64,000 bases of DNA from Antrihabitans auranticaus (GCF_016481275.1 NZ_JAEMNW010000001.1:1231531-1295530), one strand, 5' to 3'. Counted from the first letter of the stretch, positions 41,967 to 53,696 are shown. Numbers and translations are program-made. Notes: a model not told the origin generated them from the letters alone.

Positions 41967-42929
41967 TCACAGCGCCGCGATTCCCCACGCGGCACTCCAC
42001 GTCTGCCGTGGTTCGAGGACTATCTGATCGATCCCGGTGTTGAACGCGTCGGGCGGGCAGGTCATCGGTTCCACGGCCAGTGCGCGACCGCGTCCGGGAT
42101 AGGCCTGGTCCTTGGCGGGGTCCGCGGTGAAGACCTGCACCCAGCCGAAATCGCGGTCGGCCCACAGCATCGCGCCGGTTCCATCCGGAGCCCGCAATTC
42201 GTGCCGGGTCCGGCCGTCGGCGTCCGTCAGCAGCGAACTGAACGGCGTGTCGAGCCATACCCCTTCCAGCAGCCGTGGCGTGCTGAAGTCGTACTCGGTG
42301 CCGGCAACGGGAACGCACGGCCCCACGGGCAACATTCGCTCGGGATCGAGCGGTTGCCGAACACCGGCCGACAGCTGCAGAGTGCATTCGTCGAGCGGCG
42401 TGTCTCCGGCGCGCAGGAACGTGTGGATTCCGAGGCCGAACGGCGCAGGTACCGTCCCCGTGTTGGTGGCGGTGTGGATGACGACGAGTCCCTCCGCGGT
42501 GAGTTCGTGCGTCACGCCGAGTCGCATCGGATACGGCCAGCCCTTGTGCAGACCGAGATCGAACGACTGTTTGACCCGACTTTCCTCATGCTCCTCGAGC
42601 CGCCACTCACTGCGGCGCACCAAACCGTGGCTCGCGTTGTTGCGAGCCGGTTCGGTGATCTCGAGCTGGTGCTCGATCCCGTCGAAATAGAAGAACCCGT
42701 CCCGGATGCGGTTGGGCCACGGGCAGAGGATCAGACCCGCCGAAAGCGGCGGTTTGGTGCCTGCTTGCCAGGTCTCGGTCAGCGGTACGACCTTCCCGTC
42801 GACCGATTTCTCGAGCAGCCGCAGCCCCGCACCGGTGGACACGATGTCTGCCCGGTATCCGCCACCTTTGATCTGGAAGGTGCGAGGCGCTGGGGATTCA
42901 CGTTGCGGACGTTTTTCCGGCTGTGCCAT
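41967..42929 (-). CDS. Aldose 1-epimerase family protein
   Basis: 320-residue galactose-mutarotase-fold protein. Typical features are LILCPWPNRIRDGFFYFDG at the N-terminal side, NNASHGLVRRSEW with the catalytic His, a second His in FGLGIHTFLRAG, and a C-terminal AVEPMTCPPDAFNTG with the likely catalytic Glu. It interconverts sugar anomers, although many actinobacterial homologues have unknown sugar specificity. It is followed upstream by the MFS gene on the same strand with a 33-bp gap. Confidence 0.88.
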   Translation of the reverse strand: MAQPEKRPQRESPAPRTFQIKGGGYRADIVSTGAGLRLLEKSVDGKVVPLTETWQAGTKPPLSAGLILCPWPNRIRDGFFYFDGIEHQLEITEPARNNASHGLVRRSEWRLEEHEESRVKQSFDLGLHKGWPYPMRLGVTHELTAEGLVVIHTATNTGTVPAPFGLGIHTFLRAGDTPLDECTLQLSAGVRQPLDPERMLPVGPCVPVAGTEYDFSTPRLLEGVWLDTPFSSLLTDADGRTRHELRAPDGTGAMLWADRDFGWVQVFTADPAKDQAYPGRGRALAVEPMTCPPDAFNTGIDQIVLEPRQTWSAAWGIAAL

Positions 42930-42962
42930 GCGACCTAGTTTGCTCTGCGCAAGTCCCGCTTG

Positions 42963-44258
42963 TCATGCCAACGGGTCGTCGTCGGCAAGATTCGCGCCGC
43001 GGACCCGAGTCCGGACCTGATACCGCACGAACGCAGGGAAAGCCACGGCGCACACCACCATTCCGGCGACGACGAGAATCCCGCCACCGGCAGCCGCAAC
43101 CGCGGTACCGACGCTCGCCGCAGCGACACCGTGCGCGAGATCGCCGATCCGCGGTCCGCCCGCAACGACAACCGTGAACACACCCTGCAATCGGCCGCGC
43201 ACCTCGTCGGTGGCGACCTGCTGCAACATCGTCATCCGAAGCGCGGCGGAGATCATGTCGACGCCGCCGCCTATCGCGAGGAATGCCAACGCAATCCAAA
43301 GCGCAACCGACCCCGAACCGGAACCGATCGCCACCCCGAAACCGAGCATGGCCAAGCCCCACGCCACGATGCATGCAACGACGGCGAGACCTTGGCGCCG
43401 AATCCGTGGCAGCCAGCCCGAGAACACACCGCCGATGACCGCACCGACCGACATGGCGGCGAACAGCAACCCGAGCGCGACACCGCCTTCGGTTGGGCCG
43501 TCGAAGGTTTCGTGCGCGATCTGCGGAAAGAGCGCGCGCGGCATGCCGAACACCATCGCGACGATGTCGACTACGAAGGACGCCAGCAGAATTCGCTGCC
43601 CGGCGAGGTAGCGGAACCCATCGAGCACTTCTCGCAGGCCGGCTCGGCGGCTCGAACCGGTCGGCGGTAACGCAGGCAGGCGCAGTACGGCCCACAACGT
43701 GGCGAGCAGGGCGATCGAGTCGATCAGATACAGGTATTCGAGCCCGATCACCGGTATCAGGATGCCCGCGAGGACCGGTCCCGCGATCGCTCCGAACTGA
43801 AACACGGTCATGCTCAGCGAGTTCGCCGCCGCCAATTGGTGCCCCGGTAGCAGCCGGGGCAGAATCGCGCTGCGGGTCGGCTGGTTGATCGCGAAGAACG
43901 CCTGCTGCACCGACAGCAGCCCGAGCAGCAGCCAGACGTTGTTCACGCCCGCCGCGGCCTGCGCCCAGAATCCGAGCGATGTGACCCCGAGTCCGACGCT
44001 TGTGATCATCATGAGCTTGCGCCGGTCCATCACGTCGGCGAGAGCACCGCCCCACAGCCCGAAGAGGATCAGCGGAACGAGCGCGAACAGTCCGGCGAGC
44101 CCGACGTAGCCGGAGTTGTCGGTGATCTCGAAGATCTGCTGCGGGACTGCCACGAGGCTGAGCTGGCCGCCGATGACGGTGACGATGTTCGTCGTCCACA
44201 GTCGCCGGAAGTCCGCATTGCGCAGCGGAGTGACATCGGCGAGCAGACCGCGCTTCAA
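42963..44258 (-). CDS. MFS transporter coupled to pdxH
   Basis: 431-residue major facilitator with about twelve membrane segments. The motif FGLWGGALADVMDRRKLM is the loop 2-3 signature. The best start is a TTG at 44258 that overlaps the pdxH stop by four bases (TTGA), giving MKRGLLADVTPLRNADFRRLW, a normal N-terminus for this MFS group; there is no ATG or GTG nearby. Longer readings enter pdxH in another frame. The substrate is unknown; coupling to PdxH hints at a link to B6 vitamers, which is speculative. Confidence 0.82.
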   Translation of the reverse strand: MKRGLLADVTPLRNADFRRLWTTNIVTVIGGQLSLVAVPQQIFEITDNSGYVGLAGLFALVPLILFGLWGGALADVMDRRKLMMITSVGLGVTSLGFWAQAAAGVNNVWLLLGLLSVQQAFFAINQPTRSAILPRLLPGHQLAAANSLSMTVFQFGAIAGPVLAGILIPVIGLEYLYLIDSIALLATLWAVLRLPALPPTGSSRRAGLREVLDGFRYLAGQRILLASFVVDIVAMVFGMPRALFPQIAHETFDGPTEGGVALGLLFAAMSVGAVIGGVFSGWLPRIRRQGLAVVACIVAWGLAMLGFGVAIGSGSGSVALWIALAFLAIGGGVDMISAALRMTMLQQVATDEVRGRLQGVFTVVVAGGPRIGDLAHGVAAASVGTAVAAAGGGILVVAGMVVCAVAFPAFVRYQVRTRVRGANLADDDPLA

Positions 44259-44953
44259 GGCTGCAACCGGGCGACCGTCCAGCGGTCGTCGAGCCACGTC
44301 ATCCGGAGCCTGTTGTGGAGCCGATTCTGCCGCCCCTGCCAGAACTCGACGACGCTCGGCTGCAGCTCGAAACCACCCCAATCGGGCGGCGGCGGAATGT
44401 CTTCGACACCCGAGAACCGTTCTGTGACGACGTCGAGCCGACTTTCCAAGGCGGACCGCGAGTCCACGGGACGCGATTGCTCCGACGCCCACGCACCCAG
44501 TTGCGACCCGCGCGGCCGAGTGCGCCAGTACTCCTCGGTGACCGCGCGATCGACCTTCACCACGCTCCCCCGCAACGTGACCTGCCGCGCGATCAGCGGC
44601 CACGCGAATGTCGCGGAGGCATACGGATTTGCAGCCAAGTGTCTCGCCTTATCGGACGAGTAATTCGTGTAGAAGACGATCCCGCGCGGCGAAACACCCT
44701 TGCACAGAACGGTTCGCGACGCGGGGTGACCGGCTGCGTCGATCGTCGCGAGAACCATCGCGTTCGGTTCGACGACCGACGCCGAGACAGCGTCGGCCAA
44801 CCAGCGCCGCAACACCGGCTCCCAGCCGTCGGCCAGCCATGATTCGTCCAGCTCACCCGGCACGCCCGCAGCGGCGAGGTCGGGCGCATCGGGAGAGCCG
44901 TAGTTCACCCTCATCGAAGCGAGGTTGTGAGGTTCGGATGGCACTTCCCGCAC
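44255..44953 (-). CDS. pdxH: Pyridoxine/pyridoxamine 5'-phosphate oxidase
   Basis: 232-residue FMN enzyme that oxidises PNP/PMP to pyridoxal 5'-phosphate. Family motifs are NAMVLATIDAAGHPASRTVLCKG, FYTNYSSDKARHLAANPYASATFAW, RPRGSQLGAWASEQSRPV and the C-terminal VEFWQGRQNRLHNRLR that contributes to the PLP site. The GTG at 44953 has GGGAG four to five bases upstream; an internal ATG at 44914 would remove part of the N-terminal helix. PLP is the cofactor of SerC encoded 1.4 kb away. It is transcribed divergently from citA across 234 bp. Confidence 0.92.
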   Translation of the reverse strand: MREVPSEPHNLASMRVNYGSPDAPDLAAAGVPGELDESWLADGWEPVLRRWLADAVSASVVEPNAMVLATIDAAGHPASRTVLCKGVSPRGIVFYTNYSSDKARHLAANPYASATFAWPLIARQVTLRGSVVKVDRAVTEEYWRTRPRGSQLGAWASEQSRPVDSRSALESRLDVVTERFSGVEDIPPPPDWGGFELQPSVVEFWQGRQNRLHNRLRMTWLDDRWTVARLQP

Positions 44954-45187
44954 GTTACTCCCGAGTAGGGGCGACGGATCCGGCCCGGGTCGGCCGGTCT
45001 AAAGTTGACTTGAATTGCACCGCGTCGAGCGGGTGTCGAGCGGATTCTTCCCGCGCGTAGAAACCCGCCCCGGCCGGTGGTCGTTGCTCGACGTCGCGCG
45101 TGACCATCCCGCACGTGCGCATCGCGCAACCGTTCAACGCATTCAGCGTCCCCGGACCGGCGACGCGCGAACGAGGGAGAACTCACC

Positions 45188-47486
<2,299 letters not shown>

Positions 47487-47495
47487 TCTGCCGCC

Positions 47496-47531
47496 CCCAC
47501 CCCGCGCACCGAAACATGTACGCGGGGTGGG
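47496..47531 (+). terminator. Hairpin terminator after serC
   Basis: An 11-bp perfect stem pairs CCCACCCCGCG (47496-47506) with CGCGGGGTGGG (47521-47531) around a 14-nt loop, nine bases after the serC stop. Only a short TTT follows, as often in high-GC genomes. Confidence 0.7.
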
Positions 47532-47701
47532 AGTTTGCGCTGCCCAATCGTTCGTTGCGATGCAAAACTGAGCAGCCTATCCCCTGCGGCAGGCGAATGC
47601 CCCGATTCCCCGCCCGCGTGTCCTCCCTGATGCAAGATCACAGGTGCATTACTGTCGGCGTACGGGCAAATATCGCGAGCCGGTGCGATAAGGAGGTCGA
47701 A

Positions 47702-48559
47702 GTGCGCGAACTCGAAGTAATCGGACTGGCGCCCGACGGAAAGCACCTGGTGTGCACCGACAAAGCCACCGGCGAGAAGTTTCGGCTCCCCGCTGACGAC
47801 AAGCTCCGCGCGGCATCACGCGGCGACATCGCTCGATTCGGACAGATTGAGATCGAGATGGAAAGCACGCTCAGGCCGAAGGACATTCAGTCCCGAATTC
47901 GCGCCGGCGCCACGATAGAACAGGTCGCCGCCGAATCCGGTATGCCGGCGAGCAAGGTCGAACGATATGCGTATCCGGTACTCCTGGAGCGGTCGCGAGC
48001 AGCACAGCTGGCCCAGCTCGGACACCCGTTGCGAGACAACGGGCCCGCGGTCCTCACCCTCGCAGACGTTGTCGCACTTGCCTTCCGGTCCCGTGGACAC
48101 GACCTGGACATCGCCGAATGGGATGCCTGGAAAGGCTCCGACGGCCACTGGGTGGCACAGTTGCGCTGGCAGGCCGGGCGCACAGCGAACGCCGCGCACT
48201 GGCGATTCACGCGAGACGCCCATGGCGGCACGGTCGTTGCCCTCGACGATGCGGCAACCGATCTTGTCGACCCCGACTTCGGGCGGCCGTTGCGCGGGCT
48301 CGCCAAGGTGACGCCGATGTCGGCGGCGGCCCATCGCTCCGAGGATTCCCAGCACACCCTCGACGAATACTTCGAGACGGCGCCGACCTCCAATCGCGAC
48401 ACGCACAAGCAGGCCGAGGAGGTCGAAACCGTCGAGGTGGACGACGAACCGGCTGCACGGAGCACACCCGCGCCGGCAAGCAACAAGAACAAACGCGGAA
48501 AGCCGGCCATGCCGTCATGGGAGGACGTCCTCCTCGGGGTGCGCAGCTCAGGACATTAG
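47702..48559 (+). CDS. sepH: Septation protein SepH (DUF3071)
   Basis: 285-residue cell-division protein of Actinobacteria. The N-terminal DUF3071 domain (residues about 1-165) starts MRELEVIGLAPDGKHLVC and includes a helix-turn-helix-like region IRAGATIEQVAAESGMPASKVERYAYPVLLERSRAAQLAQ. It is followed by an acidic low-complexity linker and a C-terminal basic/MPSWEDVLLGVRS motif that is strongly conserved. SepH binds FtsZ and promotes its assembly. The GTG has a perfect AAGGAGG site five bases upstream. Homologous to Rv0883c next to serC. Confidence 0.9.
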   Translation: MRELEVIGLAPDGKHLVCTDKATGEKFRLPADDKLRAASRGDIARFGQIEIEMESTLRPKDIQSRIRAGATIEQVAAESGMPASKVERYAYPVLLERSRAAQLAQLGHPLRDNGPAVLTLADVVALAFRSRGHDLDIAEWDAWKGSDGHWVAQLRWQAGRTANAAHWRFTRDAHGGTVVALDDAATDLVDPDFGRPLRGLAKVTPMSAAAHRSEDSQHTLDEYFETAPTSNRDTHKQAEEVETVEVDDEPAARSTPAPASNKNKRGKPAMPSWEDVLLGVRSSGH

Positions 48560-48576
48560 GCGGCTGCGCCGCCCGC

Positions 48577-48612
48577 GCGCGGTTGAGGGGTCTATAGACT
48601 CGCTAACCGCGC
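48577..48612. repeat. Intergenic palindrome, family copy 2
   Basis: 36-bp imperfect palindrome centred on TCTATAGA (48591-48598), with arms GCGCGGTTGAGG and CGCTAACCGCGC. It shares GTCTATAGACTCGCTAA exactly with copy 1 at 16.8 kb. It lies 17 bp after the sepH stop and about 30 bp before the next start, both genes running the same way. Confidence 0.9.
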
Positions 48613-48641
48613 ACAGTCTTAGCGGAAGGCGGGATCCGGCG

Positions 48642-49394
48642 GTGGGGGCCAAAGCAGCGACACTCTGGTACGTCGACACCCCCGACCCGGTCGCAGCGCT
48701 TCGCAATCATCGCGAGCCCGATCAGCAGGCTGCATACGCGTTGGCCGGCAAGTTGTTTCCCGACACTGTCATCGTTCCCAAGGCGGTAGGTCCGCTGTCG
48801 ACCAGCGCGGGCGTCGACGGACGTGGAATCTACATCGGCTGCTACCCGGGAATCACTGTCTTCTGCAGCCCTCAGCTCGCCGTGGCCCACCCTTCGCGGT
48901 TGCCTGCGGAATGGGTCCGGCCGCTGGCCTCGGCGACGACCGTCTTCACCGGGCTGGACCCCGCGATGAAGTGGGGCGCGTTCAGCCTGTGGGAGCAGGG
49001 CAAGCTGCGCCGGTCCTTCAGCGCCACGACGATCAACATCCTGGAGGACGAGGGCCTGCCACTAGTGTGGGAGATGCCCTACTGGGCGGGCGAGCATCCG
49101 ATCGATCACGTACCGGGAATCCTGCCCGATCCGCAATCGCTGCCGTTCGATCCCCAAGACTTCGCAGACGAGGGCAACGAACGTTCGCTCGGCTTCCGGT
49201 ATCGCCACTCGCCGGAGAACAGTGCCATCGATCCTGCCGGAATCATCGTGTGCCGCTTCGACCTCTACGGCAAGGACGAGCAGGTTCCCGCCGAGCCCGA
49301 ACCTGCTCCGCTGTACCAGAATTGGCCGCCGCCGCAGGACGCGCCCACAACACCCGAACCGCGTAGGCGTTGGCGCTGGGGGCGACGGAAGTAG
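48642..49394 (+). CDS. DUF6928-like protein of unknown function
   Basis: 250-residue cytoplasmic protein starting MGAKAATLWYVDTPDPVAALRN, the N-terminal pattern of proteins annotated DUF6928. Conserved-looking segments are GIYIGCYPGITVFCS, FTGLDPAMKWGAFSLWEQGKLRRSFS and WEMPYWAGEHP; the C-terminal tail is Pro-rich and then strongly basic (RRRWRWGRRK). No catalytic motif is evident. The start is GTG with only a weak upstream purine stretch. It is separated from sepH by the repeated palindrome and converges on the DUF2537 gene. Confidence 0.75.
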   Translation: MGAKAATLWYVDTPDPVAALRNHREPDQQAAYALAGKLFPDTVIVPKAVGPLSTSAGVDGRGIYIGCYPGITVFCSPQLAVAHPSRLPAEWVRPLASATTVFTGLDPAMKWGAFSLWEQGKLRRSFSATTINILEDEGLPLVWEMPYWAGEHPIDHVPGILPDPQSLPFDPQDFADEGNERSLGFRYRHSPENSAIDPAGIIVCRFDLYGKDEQVPAEPEPAPLYQNWPPPQDAPTTPEPRRRWRWGRRK

Positions 49395-49400
49395 CCGTCC

Positions 49401-49691
49401 TCAGATCATGTCGAGGATGAGCGCGATCCAGCCGAGCCCAACACCCGCACCGAGCCCGTAGACCACCCACCGGACGACGAGTACTGATCGCCATCGCCAG
49501 ACGGTGGGCGCTGCGCCACCCACGGCGACAAGATTGATACACACGGCGAGCACAGGCTGGATGCGCCCGAGCGCAACGCCGAATGCAAAGACGGCCACGG
49601 CGGTCAGCACCGCGACAAAAGCTGCAACGAACAACCCCGTGAACCACGGCGTCGGAGCGGGTCTCGGCGGACCGTAAGTCGGCGAACTCAC
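49401..49691 (-). CDS. DUF2537 membrane protein (Rv0882-like)
   Basis: 96-residue protein with a Pro-rich N-terminus (SSPTYGPPRPAPTPW) and about three hydrophobic segments (FTGLFVAAFVAVLTAVAVFAFGVAL; VLAVCINLVAVGGAAPTVW; LVVRWVVYGLGAGVGLGWIALIL). Function unknown. The GTG at 49691 overlaps the stop of the methyltransferase gene by four bases (GTGA), the same pairing as Rv0882 with Rv0881, so the two are translationally coupled. Confidence 0.82.
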   Translation of the reverse strand: MSSPTYGPPRPAPTPWFTGLFVAAFVAVLTAVAVFAFGVALGRIQPVLAVCINLVAVGGAAPTVWRWRSVLVVRWVVYGLGAGVGLGWIALILDMI

Positions 49692-50494
49692 GTGTGCATC
49701 CTGACACGTTCGTAGAACGCCATTGCCGCAGCCGTCGCGACGTTCAGCGAGTCCGTCCCCGGGGCCATAGGAATACGTGCGCGGACATCGCACTGCCGCA
49801 TCGTATGTTCGGCGAGACCCGGCCCCTCGGCTCCCAGCAACAAGGCGACCCGACCACCCGTCATCGCCGTTGCCAGAGTCTCGGCCTTCGGGTCGGGTGT
49901 CAGTGCGACGATTCGGAAGTCTTTGTGCCGCAGCAGTTCCAGCCCGCGTGGCCATTCGGGGACGGTCGCGAACGGCACTCGTAGGACGTGGCCCATCGAT
50001 ACACGGACCGCGCGGCGGTACAGCGGGTCCGCGCACCTGCCACCGAACAGCACAGCGTCCGCGCCGAGACCCGCGGCATTGCGGAAGATGGAGCCGATGT
50101 TCTCGTGATCGTTGACACCCTCGAGGACCGCGACGGTGTGCGCATTCGTCAGCACCGCGTCCAGGTCGAGCGGGTCCGGTCGCCGGGCAGCCGCCAGAAC
50201 CCCGCGGTTGAGGTGGAACCCCACGACCTCGGCCATCACCTCGGCAGTCGTTCGGTAGAACGGCGCATCCGTCGCCTCGAGGTCCGCCGCCAATTCCGCG
50301 CGGCGTCGCTCGACACCCAGAAACGAGATCGGCTCGAACCTCGACGTCAACAGCCGCTGCGCGACGAGCACTCCCTCGGCAATCACCAAACCCTTGCCCT
50401 CGGGCAGGTCCGGGCGGCGATCCGAGGAGTTGAGGTCGCGAAAATCATCGAGCCGGGGATCGGTGGGGTCATCGATGTCGACAGTCTGTGCCAC
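49688..50494 (-). CDS. SpoU/TrmH-family rRNA or tRNA 2'-O-methyltransferase
   Basis: 268-residue SPOUT-fold methyltransferase (Rv0881-like). An N-terminal substrate-binding region (GLVIAEGVLVAQRLL) precedes the knotted catalytic domain with the three family motifs: NDHENIGSIFRNAAGLG (Asn/Arg catalytic), LLLGAEGPGL and IPMAPGTDSLNVATAAAM. It methylates a ribose in rRNA or tRNA; the target base is unknown. The GTG at 50494 has only a weak ribosome binding site and lies just downstream of the third intergenic palindrome. The stop overlaps the DUF2537 start. Confidence 0.88.
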   Translation of the reverse strand: MAQTVDIDDPTDPRLDDFRDLNSSDRRPDLPEGKGLVIAEGVLVAQRLLTSRFEPISFLGVERRRAELAADLEATDAPFYRTTAEVMAEVVGFHLNRGVLAAARRPDPLDLDAVLTNAHTVAVLEGVNDHENIGSIFRNAAGLGADAVLFGGRCADPLYRRAVRVSMGHVLRVPFATVPEWPRGLELLRHKDFRIVALTPDPKAETLATAMTGGRVALLLGAEGPGLAEHTMRQCDVRARIPMAPGTDSLNVATAAAMAFYERVRMHT

Positions 50495-50513
50495 CGGTCC
50501 ATCTTGCCCCTGC

Positions 50514-50549
50514 GCGTGGTTGGAGAGTTTATGGACTCTCCAACCACGC
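50514..50549. repeat. Intergenic palindrome, family copy 3 (variant)
   Basis: 36-bp palindrome: GCGTGGTTGGAGAGT pairs perfectly with ACTCTCCAACCACGC (15 bp), with TT/GG closing a tiny loop. It follows the layout of copies 1 and 2 (GGTT-GxGAGT-yTATrG-ACTC) but with compensatory changes in both arms. It contains the stop codon of the P450 gene and sits 20 bp before the methyltransferase start. Confidence 0.88.
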
Positions 50550-51887
50550 ACGGTTGCGGAGCACGATCTCCCGGTGCGGCAACGCCGCGATGCCGTGCGG
50601 CACGGCACGCGGCGGTTTGCGGCGCCGTTCGCTGTCCGGCAGTTCGAGGTCGGCTGTCCGGATGATCGTGCCGAGCACGACAGCCAGCTCGTAGTTGGCG
50701 AAAGCCGCACCGACGCAACGCCGATGACCGCCGCCGAACGGCGTGTACTCGAATGGTGTCGGTTTACGCACGAGAAAGCGGTCAGGATCGAAACGTTCGG
50801 GCGCAGACCACACAGTTGGATCGAAATGTAATGCGGGAACAGCGATTCCGACGACATCGCCGGCCGACCGGGCCACTCCGCGAATTGTCAACGCCTGGTT
50901 GAGCCTGCGCAGCACGATGGATACCGTGGGGTGCATCCGAAGCGTCTCTTGGCATACCGCGGACAGGTAGGGCAGCTTCGCCAGTTCCGTCGGAGAGGTG
51001 ACACCGTCGAGTTCGACGAGCAGCCGTTCGCGGATGCCTGGCTCGCGATGCACGTAGTACAAAGCCCACGCCAAAGATGTTGCAGTGGTTTCGTGTCCGG
51101 CGACGAGGAGAGTCCTGAGTTGGTCGAGGAGGTCGTCGTCGGTCAGCCCGCTGCCGTCTTCGTATGTCGCTGACAGCAGCAGGCTGAGGATATCGTCGTG
51201 GCCCGCCGCGCCGGAGCGTCGCCGATCCGAGATCTCCTGCCGCAGAATGTCGTCGAAGCGGTCGCGCAATCGCACGAAGCGAGCCCACGGCCCCCAACCG
51301 CCGATCGAACGCCGCAGGAGCGGAACGAATCCCAGCGGCGCTATGAACGACTGCATCAGTTCGGTTATCGCACTGGTGAATTCGGCGCTTCGCTCCCGAT
51401 CTTCGATGCCGAAGACCGCGCGGACGATTATGCGTAGCGTGATCGATTGTGCGGCCGCACGAACCGCGATCTCCGAGCCGGGCGACCAGTTCTGCATTTC
51501 GTCCATGGCGGCGTCGCACATCACACTTGCGTACGCCCGCATCCGTTCGCCATGAAACGACGGCATGAGCAGCGCCCGTTCCTTCCGGTGCCGCTCCCCC
51601 GACAGGAGAATCAGTGAGCCCGCGCCGACCAGCGGCTCGATCGGGTTCGGTGTCGGTGCCGAGTACGACGACGACGGCGCGGTCAATATCTCGCGCACGC
51701 CTTCCGGCGTCGCGGTGAAGAGCACCTCGCCGAGCCCCGGAAACGTCATCGCGAACGGTTCGGATTCCCGCGCGCGACGCCGAAAGTAGCCCTCGGGATC
51801 GGTATTTGCCGACAACAGATGAAGCAGGCCGAACCGCGGACTCGTCACGGTCCTCGTCACGTCGTCGATCTCATGTGTTGTCGTCAC
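50529..51887 (-). CDS. Cytochrome P450
   Basis: 452-residue soluble P450 monooxygenase. Features are the I-helix LLVAGHETTATSLAW, the K-helix ExxR in QETLRMHP, PERFDPDRF and the haem loop FGGGHRRCVGAAFA with Cys391. It resembles mycobacterial CYP135/CYP138-type enzymes of unknown substrate. The start is a GTG at 51887 with GAGG directly adjacent, so the true start could be leaderless or slightly different. Its final codon and stop lie inside a repeated palindrome. MFS gene 15 bp upstream on the same strand. Confidence 0.9.
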   Translation of the reverse strand: MTTTHEIDDVTRTVTSPRFGLLHLLSANTDPEGYFRRRARESEPFAMTFPGLGEVLFTATPEGVREILTAPSSSYSAPTPNPIEPLVGAGSLILLSGERHRKERALLMPSFHGERMRAYASVMCDAAMDEMQNWSPGSEIAVRAAAQSITLRIIVRAVFGIEDRERSAEFTSAITELMQSFIAPLGFVPLLRRSIGGWGPWARFVRLRDRFDDILRQEISDRRRSGAAGHDDILSLLLSATYEDGSGLTDDDLLDQLRTLLVAGHETTATSLAWALYYVHREPGIRERLLVELDGVTSPTELAKLPYLSAVCQETLRMHPTVSIVLRRLNQALTIRGVARSAGDVVGIAVPALHFDPTVWSAPERFDPDRFLVRKPTPFEYTPFGGGHRRCVGAAFANYELAVVLGTIIRTADLELPDSERRRKPPRAVPHGIAALPHREIVLRNRAWLESP

Positions 51888-51902
51888 CCTCAGCAGTACG
51901 TG

Positions 51903-53159
51903 TCACACCAGCTCCCGGTTCACCGGAGCCTCGGTCGCCACCGTGTGCCTATGGCGAGTCATCAGCAATAGTCCACCCGTTGCGCCCGCGACGAGGGATA
52001 TCAGGCCGCCGATAATGAGCGGCGCTCGCGGCGACAGGATATCCGCGAGCCAGCCGAGAACCGGACTGCCGAACGGCGTTCCACCGAGGAAACACAGCAT
52101 GTAGATACCCATGACCCGGCCGCGCATATCGGACGGAACCGACATCTGCAGGATGTTCATCGCCGACGTGGTGAAGGTGAGAATCACCGCGCCGGTCGGT
52201 ATCAGCATGATCGCGACGGCAGTCATGTTCGGCAGCACGCCCACGACCGCCTCGAGCGCGCCGAAAACCGTTGCCGCACCGAGGAAGATCTGCAGCCGGA
52301 CCGGACCGTTCCGCCGCGCGGCGAGTACCGCACCCGCGAGGGTTCCAACGGCGAGCGTCGTCGACAGCAGCCCGTAGGCGTCGGCGCCCTGACCGAAGGT
52401 ATTGCGGGCAAGCACGGCGAGGCTCAGCGGAAAGTTCATACCGAACGTCGAGACGAGAAAGACGGTGATCAGCAGGACGCGCAAGTCGGCTCGTGCCCAG
52501 ACGTATCGGAACCCCGCGCGAATCTGGCCGCGCCCACGCCCGGCATGCTCGACGGGCAGGAGGTCGTTCTGGTTCATGGCCAGTAGCGCTGCGATCACGC
52601 AGCCGAACGACACGACGTTGATTGCGAAGACCGGTCCGGTACCGACAAAGGTGATCACGATGCCGGAGATCGCCGGTCCGATGATTCGCGCGAGGTTGAA
52701 AGTCATCGAGTTCAGCGCGATGGCGTTCGACAACAACTTTCTGCCGACCATTTCGATGGTGAACGACTGCCGCACGGGCGCGTCGATCGCCGATGCACAG
52801 CCCGCCGCGAACGCCAGCAGATAGACGTGCCACAGCTGCGCGACGCCGCCGATGTCGAGTGCAGCGAGAATCGCAGCGGACACGGCCATGGCCACTTGGG
52901 TACCGACGAGAATCTTGCGTTTGTCGTACCGGTCGGCCAGCACGCCACCCCACACAGACAGCACCAGCGTAGGACCGAACTGCAACGCCAAAACGATTCC
53001 GACCGCGAATCCGTCACCGCCGGACAGCGTCAGGACCAACCAGTCCTGCGCGACGCGCTGCATCCAGGTGCCGATGAGCGACACGATTTGGCCGGACGCC
53101 CACAGTCGATAATTGCGGGTCCGTAGCGCCCTGAACATCGAGACTTTGCCTGCGGCCAC
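51903..53159 (-). CDS. MFS transporter (EntS-like)
   Basis: 418-residue major facilitator with twelve predicted segments. Motifs are SLIGTWMQRVAQDWLVL at the N-terminus, WGGVLADRYDKRKIL in loop 2-3, and DAPVRQSF. This group (MFS_3/enterobactin exporter-like) exports siderophores or drugs. The start is GTG; an internal ATG at 53138 is possible. A MarR gene 24 bp upstream on the same strand probably controls it, and the P450 lies 15 bp downstream, suggesting a MarR-MFS-P450 transcription unit. Confidence 0.87.
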   Translation of the reverse strand: MAAGKVSMFRALRTRNYRLWASGQIVSLIGTWMQRVAQDWLVLTLSGGDGFAVGIVLALQFGPTLVLSVWGGVLADRYDKRKILVGTQVAMAVSAAILAALDIGGVAQLWHVYLLAFAAGCASAIDAPVRQSFTIEMVGRKLLSNAIALNSMTFNLARIIGPAISGIVITFVGTGPVFAINVVSFGCVIAALLAMNQNDLLPVEHAGRGRGQIRAGFRYVWARADLRVLLITVFLVSTFGMNFPLSLAVLARNTFGQGADAYGLLSTTLAVGTLAGAVLAARRNGPVRLQIFLGAATVFGALEAVVGVLPNMTAVAIMLIPTGAVILTFTTSAMNILQMSVPSDMRGRVMGIYMLCFLGGTPFGSPVLGWLADILSPRAPLIIGGLISLVAGATGGLLLMTRHRHTVATEAPVNRELV

Positions 53160-53183
53160 GATTCCATCGTGCCCTGCGGTCGG

Positions 53184-53621
53184 CTACTCCGACTTCTTGA
53201 CGATGTCCGTCATGATCGCGACCGCGTCCTGCAGCAGCCGCAACTGCTCGGGAGCAAGCCCGGCGAGCTGCTCGGTCATCCAAGCTTCGCGCGCGCTTGT
53301 CTCGTCAGCGATCAACGCGCTACCTGCCTCCGACAGCGACACGATGATCTGTCTGCCGTCGGTCGGGTGGGGCTTTCGATCGACGAGACCGATGTCTGCG
53401 AGGGACGCGATCACGCGCGTCATCGACGGCGGCTGTACGCGTTCGCGCGCGGCGAGAGCCCCCGGCGTCATGGCACCTTCGCTGGCGAGCGTCGCCAGAG
53501 CCGAGAGTTGAGTGAGCGAAACCTGTGATTCCGTCCGGCGACCCCGCAAATGGCGGGTCAAACGAACGACCGCCAGCGATAAATCACTGGCGAGTGCCCG
53601 CAAGTCGATCGACGTTGTCAC
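53184..53621 (-). CDS. MarR-family transcriptional regulator (Rv0880-like)
   Basis: 145-residue winged-helix regulator. The HTH lies at about residues 45-85 ([45 protein letters not shown]), followed by the wing [20 protein letters not shown] prefer the GTG at 53621: the upstream TTG at 53633 overlaps a -10-like TATTGT (53635-53630), while the GTG is eight bases beyond it, giving a leaderless transcript. A small inverted repeat, ATTG-N5-CAAT (53622-53634), covers this -10 and could be an operator. Likely represses the downstream MFS. Confidence 0.85.
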   Translation of the reverse strand: MTTSIDLRALASDLSLAVVRLTRHLRGRRTESQVSLTQLSALATLASEGAMTPGALAARERVQPPSMTRVIASLADIGLVDRKPHPTDGRQIIVSLSEAGSALIADETSAREAWMTEQLAGLAPEQLRLLQDAVAIMTDIVKKSE

Positions 53622-53696
53622 ATTGGAAAACAATACGGTAACTGAGCAGCGCGATTCAGGTAATTGCCGCTGCGATCAGCGCGGTAGCGTAGTGAT